A DNA stretch of 64,000 nt from Chamaea fasciata (taxonomy: Eukaryota; Chordata; Aves; Passeriformes; Sylviidae): assembly GCA_029207755.1 (NCBI GenBank), contig JARCOQ010000007.1:39327656-39391655 (forward strand), given 5' to 3'. Below the pieces are notes generated by a model. That model did not search any database and had not been told where the DNA came from. It was given only the letters and a program-made list of their open reading frames with translations. This document shows positions 12,641 to 26,300 of this stretch, piece by piece. Positions within the stretch are counted from its first letter, which is position 1. The number at the start of each line of letters is the position of its first letter. A program made the position numbers and the translations under genes.

Positions 12641-15600
12641 CAGCAAAATTACCTCAGCAGCATTCCTGCTGCTGCCGCGGGAAACGCGCTGAGTGCGCAG
12701 GAAAGGTGGAGCGCGGCAGAGTCCGACATGTGACAGAACCCGGTGCGAGCCTGGAGGGAGGCAGGAGAAAGTGCTCCAAATCTTAGTACTCTCAGTTCCT
12801 TAAATCTCACCCACTTTTATAACATCCGTGCCTACATCCACTGTAGGTGTGTAAAGGTGACTTCTGTGCTTACAGAGTTTTAAGAGAATTTAGAAGTGTG
12901 TTACATGCTGATGCTGTAAAGGCTGAACAACAAGATGGTAATTGCATACATTTTTATTATTTAAAAAAGTATCGAAATGAAGTACTGGCATTATCTTGGA
13001 CTAATGGACACAGTTTCTATAACAGCTTTATTTCTGAGTGTTCAGAAATGTACACACAAAATAATAAAAGTTGTGCTAATAGAAATAGAGTCTAGACTCT
13101 TCTTTCTGTATACGGAGCAGACATGCATTACAACCAGATTAATCAACAACCAAATCAAAACCACCACTCTCCCTTTACTCCACGACTGGCCATTTTTGCT
13201 GTCTCACAGCAGGGGTGAAAAAAGAATATCACTTATATTTTCTTGATTTTGGTCCTGGGGGAAGGAAACGTGCCTTCCATTTCTCCTTGATTGGAGAGAA
13301 GGAGCCTGTAGAGGCAGATGTTATGAAAGTAAGACTATAGGAAATTCCCAGCCAGCCAGTTCTCTCATCAGGGACCAGTGTTGCTTCACACACCTGCACA
13401 AGTGATTTGGACCAGCATAAACAACTCAGGTAAGTGCTGTGCTACTCCCACTGCAGATTCCACCGAAAATTCCCCAGGCAGTCAAGATGCATGTTCTCTG
13501 AAGCAGCCAAACTCATCTGGCCTAGAAGGATGCAAATGAAAGGAACTTATGCGCCTACATGTCTCCATATTTTAATATCTACTCAATGATTTCCCATTGT
13601 TGAGCTGGTGATGAGTCAAAGGACTTCCAAGATTACTGAGTATCTTAATGTAAAACAGCATCAAGCTTTATGATTCAGTTCCTTTGGATTACCAAAGCAG
13701 CATCAAGAAAAGTTGGTTTATGAAGTTAGTAGTTCTGCATTTATGGTTGCCTGTGTTGGATTGTATTGGATCAGCAATACAGTGGCATGCTGTGCTAGGG
13801 AAACTTTCCTGTCTGACCATCCAGGAGCTACTCTGGCGGTCACACTCTCACCACCTAAGTTGAGACCAAAACCCCTTCCCAGTGGGCAGCTTCAGTGAGC
13901 CTGACTCCCCACACACCCCAATATTCACACAGTCAGACAAGGTTTCCTTACCATCTCCACACCAGGTTTCCCATAGCAGAGTCTCAGTGGTACCAGTCCT
14001 TAAAATAAATCAGGTTTGGTGCAATAACTAACTAACAGTGTGAGCTGGGACCCTGGACAAAGGAAACCCTAGGTTTTTATACCCTCGTAGTATAAGCATG
14101 GGAATGTTTGGGGGTCCTTGGCTGCTGCCATGTCTCTGAGTGTCCAGTCACCTGGTTGGGACAGAGGTCCCTGAGCTTGTCAAAGGGTCAGCAGTTCACG
14201 GCCCCTTGCCTCAAACTCCAGCCATCCAGAGGGCTCTATCTGCAGCTTACACTGCAGCTGCAAACTGAGCTACCTGCACTGAATATATTCCTCAATGGTA
14301 CAGTGAAATAGTCTTTTACTGTTACTGTTACATGCCTATTTAATGAGCTCCAGCTTTTTGGGACTGTGTTAAAAATTCAGACTTCAGGAGCTATTACTTT
14401 CACTTTTGTAGGCTTGAATAAACGAATTTGTCTAAAGCTTCAGGCCACCACAACTATGGCTGAGTGGTCCAACATGATAAATGCCAGACTTTCTAGGTTC
14501 CCTGATACAATCCATCTGCAGGGCCAGGATGGCACTGAGGCATCCCAGTCTCTGAGGCTGTTGATTCTGGGTGTTGAATCAGTTTTCCCTGCCTTGTACA
14601 ACAGAAACGTGCTTCAGCTTGACTGAAAATTGATTTCACAGTGCAGGCTTTTGTTAGTATTAATGCAATGCCTGCAAGCTGATGAGATAATTACCTCAGA
14701 AAAAGACGTGCATCTAACTTGCTTGCAGACTTTATGGAATTACCAGGTGGCTCCAGCAGGTAGCTGGTCAATAGTCTTTTTGCTGAAGCACAAAGCTGTG
14801 AGTATGACTCCAATGCATTGCCCTCCATGAAGCCACTCACTGCACATTTAAAGCCGAGAGAGATATCTGAATCTGTATGCTGCAAATAAAATTTTTCAAA
14901 TGTTCTCAAAGGCAGTAAAACCATATTGCACATCTTATAGGAGCTGGAAAAAAGAAACCATTTCAAAGGAGTTCAAGGCAGGAGACAACAGTCATTTACC
15001 AGGAAGTTACTACAGGTTCTTTCACAGTCCACCGTGGATCAGAAGAGGCTGTGCTCCGAAGGAGCCTCAGGAAACCTGATTTTGCCAGCCTTGACAGCTG
15101 CTGTTTGGTTACTTCCATATCACTGTGGTTTTCACTGCCTATCAGCACCAGGAGTGTACCACAAGCAGCTGTGCTGGCATGAGAGTCAGGAATCACATAC
15201 AGCTCCAAAGCTACGGGCTAGCCATGACCGAGTTAAAGTTTACAGGACCTGAAGGTCACTAGTTCAGGTGCTAATGTCAAGACCAGAGGCTGCCAACTTC
15301 TTCAGGTGCTTAGTCCTGGTCACCTACAGATAATGAACTAAAACCAAAGTGCAAGTTTTTTAAATTACTCAGTCTTTTCATGGTTTTTTAGGTATATTAC
15401 CAAGACATGTATGTCTCTGGAATTACTAACTTGGTATATGTTATTAGTGAGCTACTGTGAATTCCTGGAGTTTTCCATCACCCGCTGCAGGAACAGAGAG
15501 AGCAGTAAGTCAGAGCAAAGCAGAAACAGAAACAAAGTATTAGTAGGAAACCGGTGTTTCCACATTTGCTGTAACAAACCGGGATAATGTGTTCCCTGTT

Positions 15601-15739
15601 GATTTATGTGGAAAAAAAAAAAAGAGGAGCTCAGCAGATTGAACGTTTCCATACGGTTCCGGTATAAGTGTTCTCCTGTACGGTAACAATCCATATAAAA
15701 AAGGTTACTTGAAGAGGAATCAGGCTGCAGCTAAAGACT
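12641..15739. other. Intergenic region between FBXO33 and ZNF410
   Basis: The two genes are head-to-head with about 3.9 kb between their first exons. Apart from a possible LTR at 13.7-14.3 kb I see no gene, RNA gene or conserved motif. The open frames here are short and resemble no family I know. Confidence 0.6.
13690..14310 (-). mobile_element. Possible solo LTR of an endogenous retrovirus
   Basis: Read on the minus strand, a TATA box (TATAAAAA, at 14081 down to 14074) lies in promoter-like sequence, followed by a region that could be R/U5. No polyadenylation signal is clear on that strand, the ends are not defined and no target duplication was found. Family unknown. Confidence 0.35.
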
Positions 15740-16330
15740 GCAGGCTTGGTAACGATCCCGATGGGACCGGGGAAAAGCCCAAGCACGGGGCTGTTCTCTT
15801 TCTGGGGGCGATGGAACCAGACGGTGGCAGGCGGCAGCGTCGCCCCGCCCCGCGCTCGCCCCGAGCCCGCGCGGTATTTCCGGCCCGGCCCGTCACGTCC
15901 GGGCGGCGGAGATGCCGGTAAGGCGGGTGGTGGGGGGTGGCCCGGCCGCTCCGGCGGGATTTGCCGACGCCCGTGGGGTGCGAGAGCCCAGCGAGCCGCG
16001 GAGCGCGGGGGGACGCCCCGGCCTTGCTGTCCTTCCCGTCCCCGCTGCCGGGGCCGCCCCTCACGGCTGCGGCCGGACCCGCGCCCTGGGGCGGGTGGCA
16101 CCTGCCCCGCCGGGCCTCGGCGCTCCGCCCTGCCCCCGTTCCTCCGCCGGGCTCCTCCCGGCTGCAGCGCGGGCAGCCGGGCCTGGCAGCGCCGGCTCTT
16201 GTCCTCGCGGGTCACTCGGGGCCCGTCCTGCCGGGTGCGGGCTGACAGGGACAGCGGGTGGACGTGGGAGTCTCGCCGGGCCCGGGCTCGGGCTCGCTGC
16301 CTGCGGCGGACTGGGTTACTCTGCGCTCGC
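15740..16330 (+). promoter_or_regulatory. ZNF410: CpG island / ZNF410 promoter and noncoding exon 1
   Basis: This is a GC- and CpG-rich block ending in a clear splice donor (ccg|gtaagg, exon end 15917). An ETS-like site (ATTTCCGGC, near 15877) and a CRE/USF-like TCACGTCC lie just upstream, so transcription probably starts near 15.86-15.91 kb. The island continues into intron 1. Confidence 0.75.
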
Positions 16331-17165
16331 TGTGTGTGGTGTCTTGCCTCTTCGCGGCAAGTGAAGCACCGCGCTGCAGTGCTGCTGCCGGGAGTGTGAG
16401 AGGAAGGCTTTTAGGTTCTCTTTTTAGCTGATCCAGTATTCTCGTTATTTTTTAACATAGTCGGTAGATTGGTAGTTGTGTTGGAAAGGGGAAAGAGCTG
16501 TATGTAGTTCACATTTTTCTCCCGTCATCAGTGTCTGAGTGTTTTCCCAGCAGGCAAGAAAAGCTTGTCCTCGTGTTCCCCTTTGAGCACAAACATCATA
16601 TAGGTATTTGTGAAATAAGTTCTATTTATCTGGGCTCATCAAGAAATTAAAATTCTGATTCTGTGAAATATCCTGACTGACAGGAAGAACTGATGTTTCC
16701 TGCTGACAGGTTGTTTGTATATGGCTCCCTTTTATCAATAATTTGGATAATTCCACTGTGTTGAGGGCTGGGAATTTAGCTTCCTCATGTCTTGCATGCT
16801 TTATGTGATTTGCAGTTGATCCCATAAGTTTCCAGAACAAACAAGGCAATTTGCCATTGAAAATTAGTGATTGCAAAGAAAATGTGGTAAATAGCATCCT
16901 AACACCATGAAATTAATTTTAAAGGCTATTTTGTTGATTCAGTGAAAACAGAAATCCAGGCACCTCAGTAAATGAGCTTTACTGATACCTCAAAGTATAT
17001 TTTACAGTTGCATCAACACATGTTCGCTTCTTTTTGCTTTGCTCTTGTTTTTCAGTTCCTCTTTCTTTGTTTCCTTTTTTGTTGTTTTAGGTTAAATTAA
17101 TTATTTCCGCAACAGAGCTTCTTGCAGAAGGACCACCACTCTGGTTTGCACTTAGGAAAATATGA
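15912..17165 (+). other. ZNF410 upstream ORF created by exon 1-2 splicing
   Basis: An ATG at 15912 sits six bases before the exon 1 donor. Joining 15917 to the acceptor at 17090/17091 (pyrimidine tract then TTTTAG) gives an uninterrupted 26-codon frame, starting M-P-V-K, that ends at TGA 17163-17165, before the main start at 17304. The ATG has G at -3. Whether exon 2 starts at 17091 is inferred from the splice site only. Confidence 0.5.
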
Positions 17166-17197
17166 AAATAATCAGGGAGTGTTGTTCTCTCTGAACT

Positions 17198-17257
17198 AAA
17201 AAAAAAAAAAAAAAAAAAAAAGAAATTAAAAAAAAAAAAAAAAAGAAATAAAAAAAA
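17198..17257 (+). repeat. A-rich tract in the ZNF410 5' leader
   Basis: About 60 nt of A, interrupted only by a few G and T bases, lie between the upstream ORF stop and the ZNF410 start codon. If exon 2 begins at 17091 the run is part of the mRNA leader; if a nearer acceptor is used it is intronic. Confidence 0.8.
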
Positions 17258-17303
17258 TCTGTGCCTTGCTGAGAACAGCTGCAGGAGTTGGACACTTGAA
17301 TCA

Positions 17304-20300
17304 ATGTTATCGGATGAGTTAGAATCCAAACCTGAGGTGAGCAATTATGAACTGAGTTTGGTTCCCAGGAACGTTTATGGGCAACACTTAAGAGTTCAGT
17401 GAGTTTACTCAGATTGCTGCTTACATACTAATTTTCCAAGTGTTCTCAGTGACATCTTCTAATGCTTCCATGCTTTGATTTGAATGGCAAAATATTAGAA
17501 AAATATTATTTCACCTCCTTTCAAGTATCAGCCAATATTCTTGCCTGTTCTCAGGTTACATTTTTTCCTCACTATCACAGCACTCTTTTTTTACAAGAAT
17601 AAAATAAATTTAACGAATTGACTATTTCTTTCCTGCAAACCAAATTGACTTTACTTGGTTTGGGACAATCTGAATTATTCTATCAGCATCAGCCAGTCCT
17701 GTTTTTCAAAGTACTCCTGTTTCAATTAAGCAGTTGGCAAAAGTGGTAGGCAGCAGCACACAGGGGATCCCAGTTGCTGGGTGTGAGGCTGCTGGACTGT
17801 TCCAGGTTCAGCTGGTAGCACAGCTGGGCATGAATTGCAGGGACCTTTGTGCATGCACAGCTGGCCACAAACACAGGGGAAGCATGAACATACACATTAT
17901 CACATGCACAGGTGAAGCATGAACAACGAATGTTTGCTTAGTGGGCTGTAGCTGTACCCTCATCACTCAGTTCTCATGCATACTCACATCCACATGTCTC
18001 TGCCAGTCCTACAGTCCTTCCTTCTGGCCAGACCCGGGGCTTTTAGTCTTTTTCTGGCTGGAATGCGTTTTGGGGTTTTTTTTTCCAGACTTTGGTAGCC
18101 TCCTACTTGCATTAGTCAACTAGAAGCTCACTAGCAGTGGACTCACTTGTGGGTAGAATATTTAGGAATGTCTTTGGTAATTAGATAGGAGGGACTGCAG
18201 TGATCAGGCACAGCAGTGTACTGACTAGCAGCCAGCAAACATATGATTGGAGTCTCTTCTCTCCCCCCTACTCCTGGTTCTTCATTTATCCACCTTGATT
18301 CCTCCTTTGATCCTCCCCCTAAACATAGCATAATAAGCTTAACACATCCTGCTGTCCTTGTTATACTGGATAGTAAATTTGGTCTGTCCTATGAGACCCA
18401 TTCTGATAAGCCATAATAACTTTGTTTTCTTACCAGTTAAAATTTCTGGTTGAACTTTTACAAGATGTCACTCTACCAGTGTCGCACTAATCAGCTTCTG
18501 AGGAGTTCTGGGTTTTGTTACTCTTACCTGTAATGTGCTAGATACAAGTATCTGCAATTTGTTACATTCAACACCACCACCAGCTGCTGCCTCTCCGATT
18601 TCTTGCCTTATTTTTCAGGTTGAATGGCTATTAGCTAGCTCTCTGTGCATTTCCCCACTCAGAGAGGCAGGGATTGTATCACTTGGTGTCCTTGCTTTTC
18701 CTGGTTCTCCACTTGACCTCTGCAAATGGCTAAAGTCCTAGAGCACAGGACATAGTACAGCTATGAAATACCTTTTGGGGAAGTTTGCAAGACTTAATTG
18801 CATGGTTTTTGTTGAGTCTTGTTTCTATGCCTGCAGGCAATGCAACGTGTATCTTAAACTAGTACTCTAAAAAAATGGTGAATACATGCTGGTAATTCAT
18901 TACAGCCCCTGTGGCGTGTTTGAGGCATTTGTTTCTTAACAGAGCAGCCAAAACCCTTCCATCACACTATTCAGGAAAAGAAGCTGCAAATCTGTAGCAG
19001 CTCAGAGTAGTCTCAGCATGATCTGCAAAGAATTCCTCTCTCTTGCCTTGTCATTAATATCTCCTACATTCTATCAATTTTTTTCTGAGTTCTGAATAAT
19101 AAGGTGGGAGGACTTTGTTACTTTTGTCTGTGGATGGGTGAGTTCCCTTAGGTTATTTCTGGCAGCCAAGGACCAGGGCAGTTGGAATACTCATTGCTCA
19201 TTCCTCATATAGGAGCTGTAACTGGGCCTTGTCTCTTCTCAACCTGAGTAAGGTATTTGTTAATTAGGCTTGTTTACATAATAGTCCTATTTCCTCATGA
19301 CAGAGTTGCATTTCCTTCCCAGCAAGCCCATATTAAGAGTTGGCTGTATATTCTCTGTGGCCTGGTACCTAAAAAAGTTGACAGTGGTTGTTGCAGAGGG
19401 CATCCTTTCTGTAAATGCTGTCTTCTAAACCGTGTTCCTCAATCTTGATTGAGGCTATTTTATACTAAAAGTTTTGATTCATTTCCATGTATATATTTCC
19501 ACCCTCTTTTTCTAGTTCTGATTATGAAACTTGAGTGGTTAGTACTATTTTCTATTCATTTGATGTGAAACTAGTAGATACCCTTTTTACACTTTTCCCA
19601 AATAGCAGTTCAAATGTCTCTGAAAGTAAATAATGATTTTATATCCTCTAGTGAACCATGGCACCACAATTCTTATGGCCACAGATGTTTTTTTTCATAT
19701 ACCTACCATGTGAGAAATGTATTAATTAAGAGTTAGCTGTATTTCTGTAACATCTAGATAACAATCAAAGCACTGTCTCTATTGCATGGACTTCTTTTTT
19801 TGCTACTGGTTTTATCCCTAAAGAAGCCACCAACATACCATTAAATATTTAATGCTTGAGTAGAGGTGAATCCCTCTTTCATAGAGAGTTACAAAGTTGC
19901 TTGGAGACAGTTGTATGGACAGATGGATCTACTTTTTCTTCTGGACTCCCTGCTCCCAAAGCTATGTAACTATCATTCGTCAGGGAACTGCCAAGATTTG
20001 CATTTTGCATGCTTTAAGGCTTCAAGGTGATTTATTACACTTGCAAGTATTTCGAGTCACCTCTACCACACTGGTCTGGTGCAGGGTGCTTTCTGCTCTT
20101 GGGGTAACTCTTAGCACAATCAAATGAATTACAACTCTGTTCTGTAAATTGGATTAGTTATTGAAAAGGGAATGAAGAGAGGTATTTTAGCCTCTCTTTT
20201 CTCTCCTCCTCAGTGCCTCACAAGGAGAGACACTTGCGATTTAATTAGTTCCCCAGAGGCTGTATGGTAGGAGGACATCTCAGTTTCTAGGTAACAAGCC

Positions 20301-23300
20301 TTCTGCCCTGCACACCCTTCAGCTCCCGCCCCTCCTTTCTCCTCCCCCTCCACTAAATTTTCTTTTGACCTCTTTATTTTGTTGTGGTTCACTGGTTAAA
20401 TTTAGAACAGGAGTGGTTTTGATTAAAGACATGGTCCCTGCTGCTCTGGGAATCTAGTCTAGCTCTCCAGCTGTCTAGTGGGAGGATAGATCTGAGGTTC
20501 TGGAGAACCTTCTTACCCTGCCCCTCCCAACAATCCCTACTTCGGCCAAAGCAGGTGCCTGACACCTCTTGGCTTTTGAATCATCTGTTATGGGACACAA
20601 ACTTAAGACAATCCATCCCAGGTGGCCATATCATCACTTGTTTCTGGTTTGGTTGTTTTGTTGGGTTGTATGCTTGGTTGGGTTTGTTGTTGTTGTTTTT
20701 GGTTTTTTGTTTGTTAAGAATTTCTAGTAGAGATTCTCAGTTCTTTAAACAGTTTCTTGGTTGTTGTTTGTTGTGGGTTTGTTTTTTTTTCCCTCTCAGG
20801 TCAGGGACATTATCCAAGTCTCTTGGTAACACAGGCATTCTGCATTGCTTGCAGCGGTAGACCCAGAGATCATCCTGTCCAATCATTTCTTGTTGACCAG
20901 CAGGGATAACAAGTATTTCCTCAGTGACAACAGCCAAGAAATATTTTACATTTTTTAATACATTCACTGTCTGCATTATTTTGAGAATTTTCAGTTATGT
21001 GGCATTTCAGCAGAAGTAGTTAAAGGAGGGTATATTCAAGAAGGTGATATGACAGAGCAAAAATAAAATTCTTTCTATCAAGATGCGGCTGAACTTTGCC
21101 CTCCAAGGATTATAGATTCTCTCTGTATGATTCATGTCTGTCCCATAAAGTTTGAATTTCTTAAGTCAAGGATGTCCTTTTGCAATATTAAAATTTATTT
21201 CAAATTCCAAGGGATGTCTTAGCTATAGAGTAAAGCCACCTCACACCTCTTACTGTTCCTTTGGTATTCTGTTAATATTCTGTACATTCAATTTCCCTAA
21301 CTATTCCTATTCTGGTGTCCCAAGATGACCTACCTGCTTTACTTACAAATTCTAGCACTTTGGTCATAGTGGATCAGTCTCCTCCCTATGTAGGGATTCT
21401 ACAGTCACCATCTCAGGAATATTTACAGCCCATCTGGGGCCTGTTTGTGATGCCAGATGTTATTTGGTTATGGGATCTGTCCAACTGTATCATCAGGTTC
21501 CTGCGTTCCTGGTCTTTCAGACATGAGACCACTGGACTATTCCCAGGTACACACTAAAGTGCACCTGGGTCTGAACGGCCAAAATATGCCTGTGCACACA
21601 CAGACAGTAAAGACATCATGGCTGTGTGGCAAGATAGGGCTTTTACCAGCCCACTCAAACACAAATGGCCTAATCCTGTCCCTGCCTATCAGGTAAAAAG
21701 GCTTGAAATTTGCTAGCATATCCTAGCATGTCACACATGTCCTCTCTTGGCTGATGTACATACTTGTGGTCATGCATCTGTCCACTCTTTGCCAAATCTT
21801 GAGTCCCTCCAGTATCCATCTCCTGGCCTTGGGCTTTTTAGTTCAGCCTCTGGCCAGGATCTTGGGTTTCCAGATTGTGGTTTTCTCTATTTCACAGGCT
21901 CTGCCAAAGTGAATTTAATCAAATGAAATCAGAAACCATTTAGGAGCAGAAAGGATTAGAGAGGATGAGATAGACCCCAGTGGTGATGCAGAGCATCAGC
22001 CTGCAGCCTGTTACTGTGGTCAATCAGTATAATCCCCCATCCCCTTTCTGTTCCCAGTAGTTGTTTCTCCCCTATCTACCTTGATCACTCCCTTTCCTTG
22101 CCGTTGGTCCTTCCCATAAACATCCATAAGTTTTTCACAGTCCCACAATCTTCACTAAAGATATCTTAATATGTTTTATCCAGTCCCAGAATTTCCCCCA
22201 TATCCCGTAAGAAGTTTGCTCCTGCAGATGAGATGGTTTCTGGTAACCCAAGATAACATTGTTCCTATTCCTTACAAAGTTTCTGGTTTCATTTTTTTCA
22301 ACTTCACTCAAGTTATTCCTGTACCAGCCCATCCATCAGTGTCCCAGGAGTTTTGGGTATTTTTATTATCACTTATCTGCAGTTTGGCAGAGTTAGTGTT
22401 TGTATATCTGTGTATTTAATTTATCACCTGTCCTGTTCCTATATTTCTATGCTGAATAGCCAATTACCAGATACCCTTATAATTTCTTATTTACCTTCAG
22501 CTGCAAAACCATTTTGTGAGAAGCATAAGAAAGCATGACGCAATGTTTGTAGTGAGTTCTTTCCTGTATTCCAGTTGCTGTAGTTTTCCACAAAGGTATT
22601 CAATAATTTTGAACAAGAAGGTTTAGGAAAAATCCATCAAGATAAAACTAACATGAAAACTTTTTATTTTGTCTGAATTGTTTGAGTTGATGATTGGTTT
22701 GCTTTAGTTTATGTGAAGGGTTGGGGTTTTTTTTCTTCCACATTTTAATAATGAGCATGATTCATGTCCGTTTGTTTCCTTCTGCTTTTTTTGCCCTCTC
22801 ATAATTGTCTGTACTAGTTTGTCATTACTTACCAAAGCAAATTAAAAGGAACTTTTTTCTTCTGAGCACCTGTTTGTGGTAGCTGCATTTTGCTTTTCCC
22901 TAGTGGCTTAACATTGCTATGTTGAAGTGGAAGGTTTAAAGCAAAGCTTTCTTCTTGTAGGAGGCAAGTTTCATTTAGGCCTTTTTGTATAAAAATAGAG
23001 AAGTCCATGAAACAAGTGTTTCATGGTGGAGTAGAGAAGCAGTAGGGCTCATCAACATGAAAGACAACCCAATAATTTGCATCTATCTTAGTGCTCACAG
23101 TTTTCAGTCCCTACATCTTTCTTCTGGTTGCCTTGCTCATTATTCCTAACTCTCTTTTTACTTCTCTTTCTCCTATTTTTTAAATCCTAAATTAGAATGC
23201 ATGGCCCTGGGGGAGGGACCATCTCTTATTGCCTGTGTATTTTTTTGACAACATAAAAATAGTTCCATCTTCTAGCTAGGTCCTCTGGATAATCTTGTAT

Positions 23301-26300
23301 CTAAGATGAAACAATTCTAACCTTTCCAACTGCCATCTGGCTTGTGGCCTAGTTCAAATGGCACATTGCCATCTGAATGACTTCAGGACTTAATTTGTAG
23401 CTTCGTAATTGTCAGTGATGACAGGCTGCTCCTAAGGGAGGGTCAAGGGTGATCCCAGCTCAGGCAGTGCCCCCACAGACCAGGCCACAACACTGCAGCA
23501 CCTGAGCATGGAAGACAGAGACAGACAGGTGCTGCAATCCACAACCCTCAGCCCTGGATAAGGCAAAGTGATGAGCCAGGTCCAGAGTCTATCCAGAGTC
23601 CAGGTAGGAGCAGCAGAAGATGGGGCTGGAGACACCGATGCAGTAAAAATCTGAGGTTCGTCCAGTAGACAGGGCTTGAGACAGGTAAACCTACAGCTTA
23701 ACTCAGGAAGGGAATGACTGGCCCAGGCTGAGCTTAAGAGGAGCCCCTAGGGAGAGAGAGCTTGGGTGGGTGTCCCAGAGGAGACCAGACAGGGCTGTTA
23801 AAGCTTCAGGGTTCCTACAGCAGCAGCTCTTTGAGATAAGAGTGTTTGAGAAAGCATCAGTCTTTCTAGTGTTTTTGTGAGAGGAAATGACCATAGAGAA
23901 ATCAGAGCAGAAAATACTAAGTTTTCTTTACAGTTTCTTTGATTTAACAGACTTTCTCTTGATGTAAGAGAGGCTTAAAAAGACTGGTGTCTGCCACAGG
24001 AATAATTTGGAATTAGATGCCAATAGTTCTGAAAAGGAAGTACTAAGACAATCACAACATACAAAATAATCAAATTATATGTGACTATTGGGTTTTAATC
24101 ACAAATATAAAATGGGCACATCAGGATTTTTTAGTCTGGTTTTTTTGACACTAATGAACTATCTCACTGCACAGACAACTCCATCAGGGCTCTGTGTGAC
24201 TGCATGCTAAAATGTGTCACAATGAGGGTAGTAGATTTGAATAAATATCTTGTACAATTTCCTTCTAAATGCCAAAGATAAAAGATGTTTGCTACCTACA
24301 GTTGTTTGCTAGACAGCAGCAGAATCAGCAGAATGCAGGATCTTTGTCAAGAAGTTTCCTAGAGATAAGGAACTTGAGGTTTAACTTTTTAGTGTATTGT
24401 TATTTTCCATGTTTCTTCATTCAGTGTTTAAAAAAAAGAATGTGCATATAGGAGTTAATTTGTTTGACAGAACCTATAGGCAAGCAAATTGATCCTATGT
24501 GTGGGTTTTGAGCAGCATTTTCCCTGAAACATGGAGTATGTGTCTGGGTGTGTTACAACTGGCCCCTTTCTGTCTTTCTGAAGTATAAATCCCTACAGGG
24601 GAGGGATTTGAGACTGTTTATAAAAGCTTGTGCAGTTCACAGAATTTGTTCAGTCCATTGCAAAAGTTGGAGTGTGTTATCTCCTAACTCCCAGCAGCAC
24701 TTCCTTTGTTAAATCACAGTATTTTAATATGGAGTGCTGTGACATTGGTAACAGAAAAAAAGAGAGTCTCATTTCTGTGTCTGCCTTGGAGGTAAAGAGG
24801 AGTCCAGTATTCTCTCTGGTACTCTGACAAAAACTTGAGATGTTGTAAAAGGATCAGAATGAGTAAATGAGGCACATGCTTTGCTGCTCTGAACTAGGTT
24901 AAAAATATGGGAAGATTTTTCAGGGGTGAAAAAAGTAATTTCTCTGACTTCCTGTTCAAGTGTCAGGTTCCTTTTTTATAACTCAAGATTTTGAGGAGTT
25001 AGCTGGAAGTAATTTTTGCCAGAGCTGACTGATGTTAGGGATGGCAAAATCTGCTGGGCTGAATGACCTCTCATCTCCTGGGCTCATCAAGAAACACGAG
25101 GACAGCTCTCTAATTCTGATATTAGATCCAGCCAACTGGTGAGGTTCAGTACCTGTTTGAAAACATATGTGTGCACACACTTTACAGATGTGACTGGTAC
25201 CAAACATATGAACACAGGCTGAGTGCTTGTAGCTTTACCCTCATAAACACAGGCAGCACAAAGTACCTGATTCTGTGTTCAAGGGTTGCTGCCTAAGGAA
25301 AACTTTCATGGATTTCTTTGGGATCTATCTCCACACTTCTCATTTCACTTGCTAACTAGGCTGGCTTGGAGTTCATTAGCATATGACACACACTAGAAAC
25401 GAGTGTGTGCCACTAGAGATGCAGTGTAGAGAGCAGGACCACACAGGAAGTAGGTAAGAATGGAGTTTAATAAGACAACAGGATGGAGTGTAAGAGTTAT
25501 GCTGTGCCAGACAACTGAATTGACCAACTTCCTGCTTATATGCAATGGGCCCTTTTTATCCTTCCCTCTTCATTTTCTTGTGTTTGTTCTGCCCTGATCC
25601 ATCTTGATCCTTCCCGTTAAACGACGCCTAATAAGTCCTGTACAAATCTCCCCAAGTCTTTTCACCAGTCCCAAATTTCTCCCCAGGGAATGCATCTCAG
25701 TTTGAGTCCTATACCTGTTTATGCAATAGTCCCTCTTGTTTTGTGTAGTATTTTGGAGAGGGTTTCTTCTGTTAATCCCCTTAGTGGGTGGGTTGATTGT
25801 CCATCTTTGATGGTTTTAGGAGTAGCTGATTTGGGTGGGTAAGGCTGTCTGTGTCTCCCTTGTCATCCCAGCCTTGTTTCTCTGATTGTTTTCTGCTTAT
25901 TTTGAATAGCCATATGATAGATATCTTTGTAACTAGTCTTCTGATTGCCTTTTTAATTTAGAAAAGGCCAACTTTAAGTATTTAAAGACAATTATTTTAA
26001 AAAATACCTGTACCAAAGGCTGAGCATGGGAAACATTTATTTGAAATGTTGGACAATAGTAAAATATCAAGTAGTAAAGTATTAATAAAAAAAAAAAATA
26101 CAGCCTAATTAGACTTACTCTGCAATGATTCAGAGCTGTTTATTATATGCTAAAGAAATTAGAAGTTTATAGGTATTTCAGAGATAACAAACAATTCTTT
26201 TCTTGTATTAATGTAAATGGAAAAGTTTTCATTTATATCTGTGTGTATTCATGGTATTAAATTCAATGTCTCCTACAAGACAGTAGGGACTACTGGATTG

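Noticed and set aside
11441..12733. Several open frames of 60-200 codons on both strands around FBXO33 exon 1
   Set aside because: They follow from the lack of AT-rich stop codons in a CpG island. Only the minus-strand FBXO33 frame shows a protein family and a splice donor.
15746..16399. Long plus-strand open frames over the ZNF410 CpG island
   Set aside because: They read through the exon 1 donor into intron 1, and their composition is Arg/Pro/Gly/Ala-rich without any family resemblance.
17748..22420. Copies A and B as the two LTRs of one provirus
   Set aside because: The sequence between them has no recognisable retroviral gene remnant and the spacing is short. Two independent solo LTRs are simpler, though a heavily decayed internal part is not excluded.
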